Below, piece after piece: positions 25,701 to 37,700 of a stretch of 64,000 nt of DNA. The number at the start of each line of letters is the position of its first letter. The stretch's first letter is position 1. Both the position numbers and the translations under genes were made by a program. The stretch covers positions 348,021-412,020 of the forward strand of contig LSRX01000502.1 in assembly GCA_001939145.1 (NCBI GenBank). The letters are read 5' to 3'. This stretch comes from Symbiodinium microadriaticum (Eukaryota; Sar; Dinophyceae; Suessiales; Symbiodiniaceae). The notes under the pieces are model-generated. The model worked only from the letters and a program-made list of their open reading frames with translations. It did not search any database and had not been told where the DNA came from.

Positions 25701-28700
25701 AATGGGAAGCCTGGCTTGTGAGCCGTGACCAGAGTGTCACTCCTCCCTTTCCCCTGTTATAGGGAGGCTGCAAAACGGATGCAGGATTGAACTTACATTT
25801 TTGGGGCTGTCCGAAAATGGATGTAAAATGGATGTGCAATGCACGTCCATGTCCGGACCCCACCCAACATCCATTTTACATCCATTTTCCCAGGCAAGAT
25901 GGATTTTCCTCCATTTTTCGACCCCCCGCCCAACATCCAATTTACATCCATTTTCCAAGGGAAAATGGATGTACCATGGATCTTAATTTCCGGCCCCTTG
26001 GAAACTTGGATGTAAAAATGGATGTGGCTTTCATACCTCCCCAGAAAACTGGATGCCCAATTGGATGTGGCTTTCTGACCTCCCCAGGCCAAAATGAGCT
26101 GCTTTGCTTGGGTTTGGGGATGTGTGCCTAATGTTGCCCGGCCGTTCATGCGAAACCCCACAGGTTGCAACGACCGACACGCAAACAAGGGAACGCCGTG
26201 GCCGCATTCAGTTTGCAGTCCATTTCCAGTTCACAGTGTTAATGGATGTTCGTTTAGGGTTCCCCTTCCATCCCTGTACTCCCCGCATCTCCCAACATCC
26301 ATTTCCCTAACCTAGCCTCTAGCCAGAAAGGGCATCTTAACGCCACGTTTGCCGCCACCACAGCAAGGAGCTTCTGACCATCCGCTCGGAACGAGGCTCA
26401 GCCTCTGACATTTTACCACTTGCCAACCTCTTTGCTTTCAGTACTTCTTCTGCCCTTGCGTATGTGCTGTAGAAGTCATTTCGCTGCCCCTTCAGGCCTA
26501 TCATCTTGCGATTATGCTGTCTACTAGTCACTACTCGATTCCAATTCTCTTGCTGCTCGGTAATTCTGACAGTGGGCACTCGCTTTGGCTTAGCATTTGG
26601 CATTGATGTCTAGCTGAGGTTGGATTCCTGCCGGCCTGCCTGCAGCCTACAACAAGTGGGAGGTCGTGTTCGACGTCAGAGGTGGTGATGCTTTCCTGGT
26701 GATGGAAACCTGCGGCTCTGCTGCCCTAGTCGACGGCATTCCTGGCGCAGGGTTTACAGAGGAAGTCACATCAACAGGCGCCCGGGTGTCCTGGGGTGCT
26801 CTCACAGCGATCACTGCACAGGGAGGCCGATACCAACTTTGCTGGTGCGCGCGAGGCGGCGCCTGCTTGGATCCAATGGAGGATTTCCGCCTGTCGATCG
26901 GAAGTCTTTCCATTGCGGGCCCGCACCTCAACGAAGCTACGTGTTCAAGTGGGCAGACATGCACGATAGAGGCGTTCAGGGGCCAGGATCTTGTAGCAAC
27001 GGACCTGCTCATGATCCTGGACAATTGTGGCATAGATGCATCGATGGGTGCGCTCATGCGGAAGGTTTCCAGTCTCGGAACCATTACAGTTGTGGAGTCC
27101 AGTGATGCATCCGCAGCGTTCATGCGAACAACGCAGGCGTCCGTTGCATTTGATGGTGAACTTATCTGGCCGGGTGGCAAGTATCAGCTGTGTTGGTGCA
27201 GGCCTGTGTTAGCGTCCGGTGCGCATTGCGAGTCACCTGCAGACTTTAAGACACCGGCTGGTAGCCTTCATTTGTTTGGACCCTCTCCCAATCGGCAGCA
27301 TCGAACGTGTGTCAGCGGACGCGCCTGCCCTGCACAAGCTGTTACAGGATATGGTGTGTTTGCTGACGATCGAGTTTTGTTGTTGGAGTCTTGTGGAGTG
27401 CGCAGCGTCGTCGACCGCTTCTTTGCAGTGGACAGCTGGCAATTGAGCCAGGCTTTGAGCAGCACAGTGAATGAGACGTGGCTCTGGAATGCGACGATGC
27501 CGCCCGAACCAGAGACTCTAGAGACTCTAGAGATGTTTGGTTGGGGAACCATACCCATCACCACTGCTGGGGGCAGGTACCGGATGTGTTGGTGCTCGAG
27601 GCATGCTCGATGCTCAGAGCCTACCGATTTCAGCTTGGATTTCGGGGAACTTTTGGTGATTGGTGCAGCTACCAGCCATGGTTACACCTGCGTCTCTGGC
27701 CTTCCTTGTCAGATAGACGGCCTTCAGGGAGAGAGCCTCGGTATGAACCAGCATCTTGCTGTCCTTGACACGTGCGGCGTTGGCATGGACACGCTTGTCA
27801 TGACAGGGATGTTTGACGGCTCCTCCTTTTCCTGGGGCTCCACGCCCATCCTCCTTGCTGGTGGCACCTACCGCCTGTGTTGGTGCGCATCCAGAGTCCT
27901 CGAGGATTTCCCCAACTCCTCAAACTCATCTGCAACAAACACCTCTCTGGCCTCCTGTTCCGGCACTGGCGATTTCGCATTGGATGTAGGCAGCCTGATG
28001 TTGCTTGGACCGTCGCCGCACTTTCAGCACTTGACTTGCACTTCAGGCCAGAAGTGCCATGTTGACATGCTCCAGGGATTTGGTTTGACTGAGATCGGCT
28101 ATGTGCGCGTGATGGAGACGTGCGGCATCCTTGCGGCAGGGGTGCAACGAATGCCTGTGCAAGCCTCCATCCTTCCCTCTACCGGCCGTTCCGCAAAAGC
28201 CAGCTGGGATGCACCGACCTCCGCAGCTGGTGGTGCCTATCGGCTTTGCTGGTACTCTGGCGCGCGCAGCTTCAACCTTACCAACATGACAGATGAGCCC
28301 AGTGACCTTGCATTCAATGTGGACTTTGGCACTCTGCACCTTCTTGGTCCTGGACCTCTTCAGCAGGACAGGACGTGTGTGACTGGACAGACTTGCAGGA
28401 TAGGTGGCGTTCAGGGTGCAGGAGCTGAGCTCGGCTCCTTCCTAGTGCAGGATACGTGCGGGACTCTCGGCGTCCTGCCTCGCTTTACAAATGCAGGCCT
28501 CATGGACTCAGCATCGGACGGGGAAGTTTCCTGGGGGGCATCCAAAGTAACAGCAGCCGGGGGCTTGTATCGCCTCTGTTGGGCAGCCTTCCAGTCAGAT
28601 AACTTCAGTCCAGCGATGGAGTTCAACCGCACATGGAACGGAAGCGACAACTTCACTCTTGTGCGGCTGGCAGACGCAGCAGATATCACCAATGCGACCA

Positions 28701-31700
28701 ACAACATGACCAGAACCATCATACCGGACAGGATAGTGGATGTCGGCGAGTTCACCCTGATTGGTCCTGCCCCCCTGGGTCAAGACTTCACTTGCATTGC
28801 TGGCGACGCCTGTGACCTTCGCCCGATCACAGGCTACCATCTGCGTCCGAATGATGTCTTTGCGGTCCTCGAAACTTGCGGTGAGATTTCCGCTGCCGCG
28901 GAAAGCACAACAACGGTGAGGTTTGAGATTCCGAGTAGTGGTGTGTGGCGTGCACCTACATTGCCTGCAGGTATGTACCGGCTGTGCTGGTGTGCAGAGC
29001 TGGGTGCCGAAGCATTTAATGTCAGCGGACACAGCAACTTCAGCCGCAGTTCCTGCATGCTGCAGCAGGATTTCCAGGTGGATATGGGGCATGTGTCTGT
29101 GCTGTCTCCAGATCCCGCTGACCAGAATTTGTCGGCTGATGATGTCTCCTTTGTTCCGAGCAACGACACTCAGGCAGGGCCGGGATGCGGAAGCCACAAG
29201 CTATACAATTTTGCAAATCGTATATTCTGACAGATAGCTGTGGTACAGTTTGATAGATAGTCATGGAGCAGAGGCATGGTTCTGCATCACAAGAGGTGGG
29301 ACTGTAGCATGTTGTTCTGCATCAGGAATATCGCAGGCGGCTGGCATTCTTAGTCTTCACATATATTTGTGGGAATGTGGTTTGCCTTGAATCAGCTTCA
29401 TATGCCGCCCCTTGCAGCCCCTCCCCTTGCAGGTACTGGTGGCCTCCAGCCCGTGGCCTGCACAGGCGCGCACTTGCATCAGTGGACAGCCCTGCAGCTT
29501 TCTCCTGCTGGGCATTCAGCCCTCTGATCTCGTCCTGGCTCTCGACACGTGTGGACTGCCTTCTTTAATTCCAAACTGGCCAGCTGGTGGCCTAAGCCTA
29601 CCTGTGCCCGGCACAGTCGGCGAGAATGGAACAGTTCCTGCCAATGGCAGCAGCATTCCGATCAGCCAGAGATTGTCATGGGGAGGCGAGCCCGTGACCG
29701 CGGTCGGAGGTGAGTACAGGCTATGTTGGTGCAGCGCAAGCTCCATGTCTTGCGACACCTTCGCCGACTTCGTTGTTGACTTGGGAAGCCTGCACCTCTT
29801 AGGGCCCCATCCGCATGCGATGACTTGCGTCAGTGGTCGTGCCTGCCAGTCCTCCATTCAAGGCCACATGATCTCGACCAACGACAGCATCTGGGTGCTG
29901 GAGACATGTGGAGTACAAGGACAAAAGTTTGAGTTCGCAATGCAAAGCACGATCTCGCAGCCTGAAGTCAGCACGAGCACGGTGCAGATGGCGATCTCGC
30001 GTCTGGTCGGCATTGGGAAGCATTACAAGCTCTGTTGGTGTGCCTCTGGCTGCCCATGTGCAGACGGTCGCGACTTCATTGTGGAAGCAGGTGATCTTGT
30101 ACTACAGGGCCCATTCAATCAGCAGGACAGGACTTGTATCAGTGGCCGAACGTGTGTTGTCGAAGGCATTCAGGGTCAAGACCTCTCTGACCTGGACCAT
30201 TATCTGATCCAAGACACATGTGGTGCCGATCAGGTTGTAGAGTCTTTGGTGAACATGGGCTCGTATGTTGAGGTGACGTCGAGCGGCGCTGTGGTTCATT
30301 GGGGAGTAACGCCACACACAGTCGGCGGGGGCATGTTCCAGCTTTGTTGGTGCACGAACCGGCCGATCCACGGCAACATCTCTGTTGAAAATCTGTGCAG
30401 AACCTCAGTGTCCTTTGTGTCCACAGTCGGCAGTTTGTCTTTGCGTGGTCCCTCACCTCTTTCCCAAGATCGAACCTGCATCAGTGGAAAGAGTTGCAAG
30501 GTCACCGGGCTGGAAGGGCATCTCTTTGCTTTCGGTGAAGACCGAGTTATGGTGCTGGACACGTGTGCAACATTGGGGTCTGCCGGCTATGCTGTGCAGG
30601 CACATGTTGAACTCGGTGGTGTCTTGAAATTCCAGCCAGAGGTGCTGCTATACGGCGGGATCTACCGCCTGTGTTGGTGTGGAAGGGTGTCAGGCATTAT
30701 TGATTCAGGGCCGAACCAAAGCTGGGCTAACACAGAGGACGGCCTGAATGTCAGCGGCTGCCAGTTGCCGGAGGAGTACCTAACAGACTTCGGCGAACTA
30801 CATGTCGTCGGGCCCAGACCTGCGGAGTCAGCTCTGACATGTGTAGCCGGGCAAATTTGCAATGTGCGGCACACGGACGGACACCTGTTAAGTTCGCAAA
30901 GTCCTGGCAGCGTGCTGATTCTGGATACTTGTGGAGTGCCAATGCAATCACCTACCGCGCGCAATGTACTAACGAATTTCACAGAGTCTCCGGCTGCGCA
31001 TACTCTTGTGAACATTCCGGTTTACGGTGGATTGTACAGACTCTGCTGGTGCCATGTTGGCTGCTCTTCTGAGTCGGCTTATGCGATTGATGTCGGGCAA
31101 GTGTGGCTACTGGGACCCAGTGCAGCAGATCAACATCGCACGTGCGTCAGCGGCAGGATGTGTCGTGTCCGAAACATCTTGGGTGTCGGCCTTTCCAGTG
31201 CAGACAGAGCCATGTTAATGGACACCTGCGGATCTCCGACATATGTTTCTGGGGTCGTCAGCGCGGGCATGTCTAACATGTTTGCAAACGCGACATCGTT
31301 CGTCTGGAAAGTCGTCACGGCACATGGTGGACAGTACAAGCTCTGCTGGTGCACGCAGAGTGAAGCAGTTGCTCTGGCAAGATCCCCTGTCTCTCCATCC
31401 TTTGTAACGGTTCCAAACTGCAGTGATTCCAGTCGTTTCGGGCAAGAGTTTGGAAGGCTATACCTACTTGGGCCATCTCATCCAGATCAGTCCTTCACTT
31501 GCGTCAGTGGGCAGACCTGTCAGATTAGGAGCCTCCACGATCCACATGCATCCGTTCAAGATTCTCTGCTTTTGCTAGATACCTGTGGATCTTCAGACGG
31601 TTACGTTCCAAGATCTACCATGCAGCCTGCATCTACGACTCAGAGAGATGGAGAACTCGTTTTCGAATGGAATGGTGTGCAAACTATGCAAGGAGGCCAA

Positions 31701-34700
31701 TACAGACTGTGCTGGTGTACAACCAGGTCTGAAGATGGCGTGAATGCTTCTGCTCTACATCTTTGTGAGCAGCCCGAACACTTCCTGGTAGACTATGGGC
31801 AGCTGTACATCGTGGGCCCTTCGCTGAATCAAATCCGAACTTGTGTGGCCGGTTGGCCATGCCACCTCAGAGGCATCGCAGGCACGGACTTGCAGGCAGG
31901 AGATATGTATCTCATTTTGGACACTTGCGGAGCCGCCAGCCTGGTTCCTGAGTCGCCAAGCGGTTTCCTTGAATCCTCTGGGAATCAGGGTACTGATGTC
32001 GCCTTCCTTTCACCCGTCTCAGCCAGTGGAGGAAGCTACAGAATTTGTTGGTGTGGCCATGGCTTTCCATGCGGCTCATTCAAAGAGTTCAGCGTTGACC
32101 TAGGTGAGATGGTGCTGCAAGGTCCCAGCGCACCTGACCAGTCCTTCACATGCATCCGGGGACAACGCTGCAGAGTGTCTCACATACAAGGTGTGTTGTC
32201 AACGAACGCTGAGTTCCTTATTCTGGAGACATGTGCCGTGACGGGAAGAGGGACTGCGACTAGCGCTTTGCCTGTCAACGGCTCCCAGGGAAGCTCAGTT
32301 TTGTGGGACATGGAACTGACCGTGCCTGGCGGGGAGTACCGCTTATGTTGGTGTGCAGACGGCGTGCCCAGGGAACGTGCTGTGGAAAATCAGACCCTGA
32401 CTCCATCTGAGTGGGCGATGCTTGCCAGCAATGCCAGTTCTCCTTTCAATGTCAGTTTCTTCAGCCGGAGTCCATGCCTCCAGCCTTCACAGAGGGTAGA
32501 TGTCGGGAGCTTGCACCTCGTTGGCCCTTCGGCAGACCAGAGCTTCACGTGCATCAGTGGCCAGCGTTGTGTGATCGACTCTGTACTTGGGCTGGGCCTC
32601 AGCAGCAACGATTCTTATCTGCTCCTGGCTACTTGTGGCATTCCCAGCATTACCCAGCGATTCACAGGAAGTGGACATGCGGTTGATATTGCCACAGGTG
32701 GTACTACGGTTAGTTGGGGAGTGGTTCCCTTGACAGCTGCAGGGGGTGCGTATCGACTGTGCTGGTGTGCACCAGAACCTTTTAATGTATCAGACCCCTG
32801 TGCATCAGCCATGGACTACACGGCAGATGCAGGGACTTTGTTCGTCATTGGTGCATCACCTTTAAGCCAGGACAGAACCTGTGTAAGTGGATGGCCTTGC
32901 GTCATCGAAGGCATAGGCGGCACAGGCCTCACCGAAAGGGATGCACTAGCTGTGCTCGAAACTTGTGGCCAAGCGGAGGCTCCAGTGGTTTCCGATGGCT
33001 CCGAAGCAAGACTGGCTGTGGCTCTTTCGCCTGTGCGAGGTCTTTGGCAGTGGATGGATGGTGAAAGTGTAGCCGTCGGCGGCAGCTACCGCTTGTGCTG
33101 GTGTTCGGGCGCAGGGAGAAATTCCAGCTTTGAGTCGAACTCGTCTTGCGTACTACACACAGATTTTCGTGTTGACATCGGCGCGCTCACGGTACTGGGG
33201 CCAGCACCTTTGCAGCAGGCCTTCACATGTGTCAGTGGGCATTCCTGCAGCACAGATGCAATGACCGGTGTGGGGCTCAGCCAGGATGCGATAATGATTC
33301 TGGACACTTGTGGTTCAGAAGGGGATGTGCAGTTGAACGTAGAGCTGAAATTGGATGCTGTCAGTATCGCCAGGCTTACCATGCAGGGCGGGCAATACAA
33401 CCTGTGTTGGTGCCCCCAAGCCCCACAAGGAGCCAATGCTTCCAACGGGACAGAAAGTTTGGCAAGCCTGACATGGAATGCAACTGTGCAGCCCTGCCAG
33501 AACTCCAGAGATTTCACAGTTGCTTTCGGTCATATGCAGATCATAGGCCCGCATCCTATGGCACAGGATCGCACCTGCGTCAGCGGGCAGACATGCCGAA
33601 TAGAAAGCATGCAGGGCTTGCACCTATCAGAAAGAGACAGCTGGTTCGTGTTGGAAACATGCGGTAGCATCACGCCTGTGGCCGGCTTTCCCATGGTGGC
33701 TTCTGTCCAACAGTTCGAGGCGGACAACTTAACAAGCCCTTCCAGTATGGTGGTTACATGGCACACCAGCCTTACTAATGCAGGTGGCACATACCGCTTG
33801 TGTTGGTGTGGCTGGAGCGGTGAGAATTCAAGCTTGAGCAGCTGCCTTTCAGAGCAGGTCGATGCCGGCAAGCTGGAGGTGCTCGGACCGAATGGTTTGG
33901 GTCACTGGGCTCCAACGCAACGGGGTCACTGTGGAAAGCGGCCACTGCAACCTGCTCCTCGGGCAGGGTCTGCATACCTGAACCTCACCATGGATGCTTG
34001 CCGTGCCACATGTGATGCCCAATACCCAGACACCTGCATCGTTGCACTGTTTGCAGATCGTGGTTCGGATGTCGGCCTCTGCAGCATTATGCTGGAATGC
34101 ACGGTCCTGGCAGACTCCAGCGAGGACACGCTACTCCTTTTCCCTGACAAAGCGCGACCGGACATCAAGCAGTCTCGGACCTGCGTCAGCGGCCAACCCT
34201 GCATGATCAAGGGCCTGCTTGGGCATGGGTTGTTGGACACTGACAGCTACATGCTCATGGACACATGCGGTCTGGCTGATTCCTTGATTGAAAGGGTCGG
34301 CGACACTAGTTTGACGGTCTCTGTGTTGGCTTCCAACAGCACCGTCCTTCCTGGAAGCCCCTTGAGTGCTGCTGGAGGCACATACCGGCTTTGCTGGTGC
34401 AGTGGCCTTAGCACTTGCAGCGTGTCTGAGTCCTTCCGAACAGATGCTGGGGGTCTTGTCCTCCTGGGTCCGACACCTCTTCAACAGCATCGAACTTGTG
34501 TTGCAGGAAGGAGGTGCGTCGTGGATGGTGTGCTTGGCCAGGACTTGGCTGATGGAGACAAGCTCTGGATTCTGGATACGTGTGGCACGGCATCAAAGGG
34601 TCCGAGTGGTTTCCTTTATTCGGACTCTGCAAACTCGTGGCTCGCAGGCCCGGCACAGGCAAGTGGTGCCGTTTTCTCTTGGGAGGACCTGCCCGGCAGC

Positions 34701-37700
34701 CTTCCTGGTGGAGAGTACAGGTTGTGCTGGTGCAGTGTCACGCAAGCTTGTTCGAATAGCCATGAGTACATCGTGGACATAGGCACCATCACTTTGCAGG
34801 GCCCATGGTATTCAGCAGCTTCGGTGCAGAAGCGAACCTGCGTGGCTGGCTTGTCATGCATCATTGACGGTCTGGAAGGACAACTTCATGGGCTCGCTAT
34901 GATCTTGGACACATGCAGCAGTGCCCAAGCATTCCCATCGAACTCTCCGGTGGCAGCGAGCGACTACAGCGGACAGATGCGGTGGGAAGTGCTGACTCTG
35001 CAGGGTGGAACTTATCAACTCTGTTGGTGCACTTCCGACAACGAAGGTGCAAATGAAAGTAACCGATCCGTGTCACGTTGCCGGTCTAGCTTGGACTTCT
35101 CAGTGCCTTTCGGAGCTCTTACAGTTCTGGGCCCGGAGGCCGGTCAAGCATTCACCTGCATAAGTGGGCAGGTCTGCAGATTCGATGGCATTAAAGGCCA
35201 GGGCCTGGTTGCGGAGGACGTCTTCCTGGTGCTGGAGACATGTGGGACAGCATCTCCCGTTGGGTTTGGGCCTGGATTAACAGTTCCGTCATGGACGCCT
35301 GAGGGCAACCAGTCCTGGATCTCGGCTGATTGGAGCTGGGCACAGCAGAATGAGAATCTGTCCTTCAGCAGCAACGGAAGTGTGTCGTGCTCCGTCATGC
35401 CCGGCACCAAGGGCTGCCGCACTACTGAGCCTGTCATCGGTATCACCTGGAGCCAAGCTGTGACTGCCCCGGCGGGAACGTACCAGCTGTGTTGGTGTTC
35501 GGCCGTGGATGTGTACGCGTGCACGGCAGCTGAGAGGTTTGTTGTCCCGAGTGGCCAGGTCGTGCTGCGAGGTCCGCATGCATACCAAGATCGCACATGC
35601 GTTGCTGGCCAGACCTGTTCCTTAGACAGCATTCGTGGAACCCATCTACATGCAGGTGATGCCTTCATGATTCTCGAGACCTGTGGGACTTCGTTTCTGC
35701 CAGGAGGCATTCCACTTCTAGGGGAAATCTACCCAAATGGTACTGACCCTGCGAGCTTGGAACAAGGAGCTTACAATTATTCGCTGCCTGATTCGTACCG
35801 TGTCTCCTGGGGACCCACTCCCTTTACAAGCGGTGGAGGCGTGCACAGGCTGTGCTGGTGCCCGGCAGGCGACCACTGCGCAGAGGGCGGTGGACAGCAC
35901 TTTGTGATTGATGTTGGAGCACTACATGTAGTTGGACCCACTGCCAACTTCAACGAGTACGACAGATGGCTGCGTGGTAGCTGTGCGGTTAGTCAGCAGA
36001 TTAGCCTTCATGGCGAGGCTACCAAGGCGCAGTGCTTTGAGCTTGGCAGGTATGCTCCTTCCACAGTAACTGCAGCTCAGTTCTACAGCTTCGGCAACTC
36101 CTCCAACTGTGCCCTTCTCCGGACGTGTGAAGATTTTGTCTCTACAGACGGGTCGAACTCTGAGGTGCTATTTCTCCATTCCGAGGCGGCTCAAGATCGA
36201 ACTTGTGTGAGTGGCCTCTCATGCAGCATCGAGGGCATCACGGGGCTGGGCTTGTCTGCGCATGACTCCTTCATGGTCTTGGACACCTGTGGGTCGACAT
36301 CGCTTGTGAGCGGTGTACCACAAAGCACAGTTGTGGCGACTGGCACTGCCGTGATGACCATCAACGGCACGAACAACACGGACCGGACCTCAGACTCACT
36401 GAGGCTGCAGATGCTATTGCCAATTCTGAGTTTGCAAGCGCATGTGTTGTTGAATTGCTGAGGATCGACGGCCTGCCAGTGAGCAGAGTTTGCGAGTCAC
36501 GTGGAGTACCGTCACACCTGCGGGTGGAAGGCAGGCTTCAACAAACGGTTCGAAGTCATTCTCTGCCATGCTGTAGGACTCAGAACAAGACGGTAGGTCT
36601 TTGTCCTTGCTTGTCCATGTTCAATTCTTGCAGGTATCGGTTGTGCTGGTGTGCATCTGGCTTCTCCTGTCCTTCAGCAGACCAGCACCGAGTAGATGTG
36701 GGCTCTATTTCCTTCGTTGGGCCCTCGTTTGGGCAGGACCGCACTTGTGTGTCTGGGCAGACATGCTTCATCGACGGCTTGGAGCTGGAGTCAGCAACAA
36801 ATGCAGATAGCTTCATGGTTATGGACACTTGTGCCCTCCCGGATGCGGTGGTACGTGGTTGGCCGGCTGCTGCGGTTGCCTCAAAAGTTGCGGCAAGCGG
36901 CACATCTGCGTACTGGGGAGATAGTGTTGTCCTTGGCACAGGTGGCAAGTTTCGAATTTGCTGGTGTGGTGATGGCGTTTGTAACTCGGTTCTGCGCTAC
37001 AGTGTCGATGTTGGCAGTTTGTCGCTGATCGGCCCAGCTCCCTTGCAATATGCACGCACGTGCATGAGTGGGAGGCTCTGCAGCTTCGACGGGATCGCAG
37101 GTGAAGGGCTGCAGGTGGGCGACGCATGGCAAGTATCCAGCAGTTGTGGAAGCACTTCGGTGTTATCCGGCCTGCCTCTCACTGGCTACACTCTCAGTGT
37201 TAGTTCTGGCAGCGTAAGTTGGGGTGGAATCAGGATGTCCAGTGCGGGCGGGCAGTATAAGCTGTGTTGGTGTTCGGCCTCATTCCCCTGTGCTCTGGAG
37301 GACTTCCGCCTGGAAGTGGGAACTTTGGATGTAATAGGCCCCTCTCCATTGTCGCAGCACCGCACATGCATTAGCGGGACGACATGCCTAAGCGTTGGCC
37401 TGACGGGCCACTTCATGGATTCGACGTCTTACTTTGCCATTCTGGCAACATGTGGCATCGCCCAAGCAAGGAGCGTCAACAACGAAATCGAGGTCGTTCG
37501 GTGGGGGCGCAGCATGCTGACGGCACCAGGTGGCCAATATCGACTGTGCTGGTGCATGCCGAGCCTGGAAGGCATGTGGAATTTTTCCATCAATACCACG
37601 GAGGACTGCAGGCAATGGGAGCAGTTTCAGACAGATGCCGGGACTCTTCAAGTCATCGGTCCGGCCCCATGGGACCAGCGCCAGACGTGCATCAGTGGTC

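Larger units (their letters stand above)
25455..26618 (+). other. Intron, GT-AG, 1,164 bp, with inverted ATGGATG motifs
   Basis: Donor TCGC|GTGCCC and acceptor TGAG|GTTGG, phase 1. The intron carries many ATGGATG/CATCCAT words in both orientations between about 25810 and 26300. These include a perfect 23-bp inverted repeat (25813-25835 with 25867-25889) and a 13-bp-arm hairpin (25944-25956 with 25960-25972, loop of 3). A minus-strand frame of 88 codons lies at 26337-26603; it is basic, unlike the repeat, and unrecognised. No gene is supported. Confidence 0.8.
25081..26680 (+). other. F5/8C-like insert 2, split by the 1.16-kb intron
   Basis: Coding parts are 25081-25454 and 26619-26680. Key pieces are [24 protein letters not shown] and [13 protein letters not shown]. 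It lies between GLGLSSSY and METCG. Confidence 0.5.
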
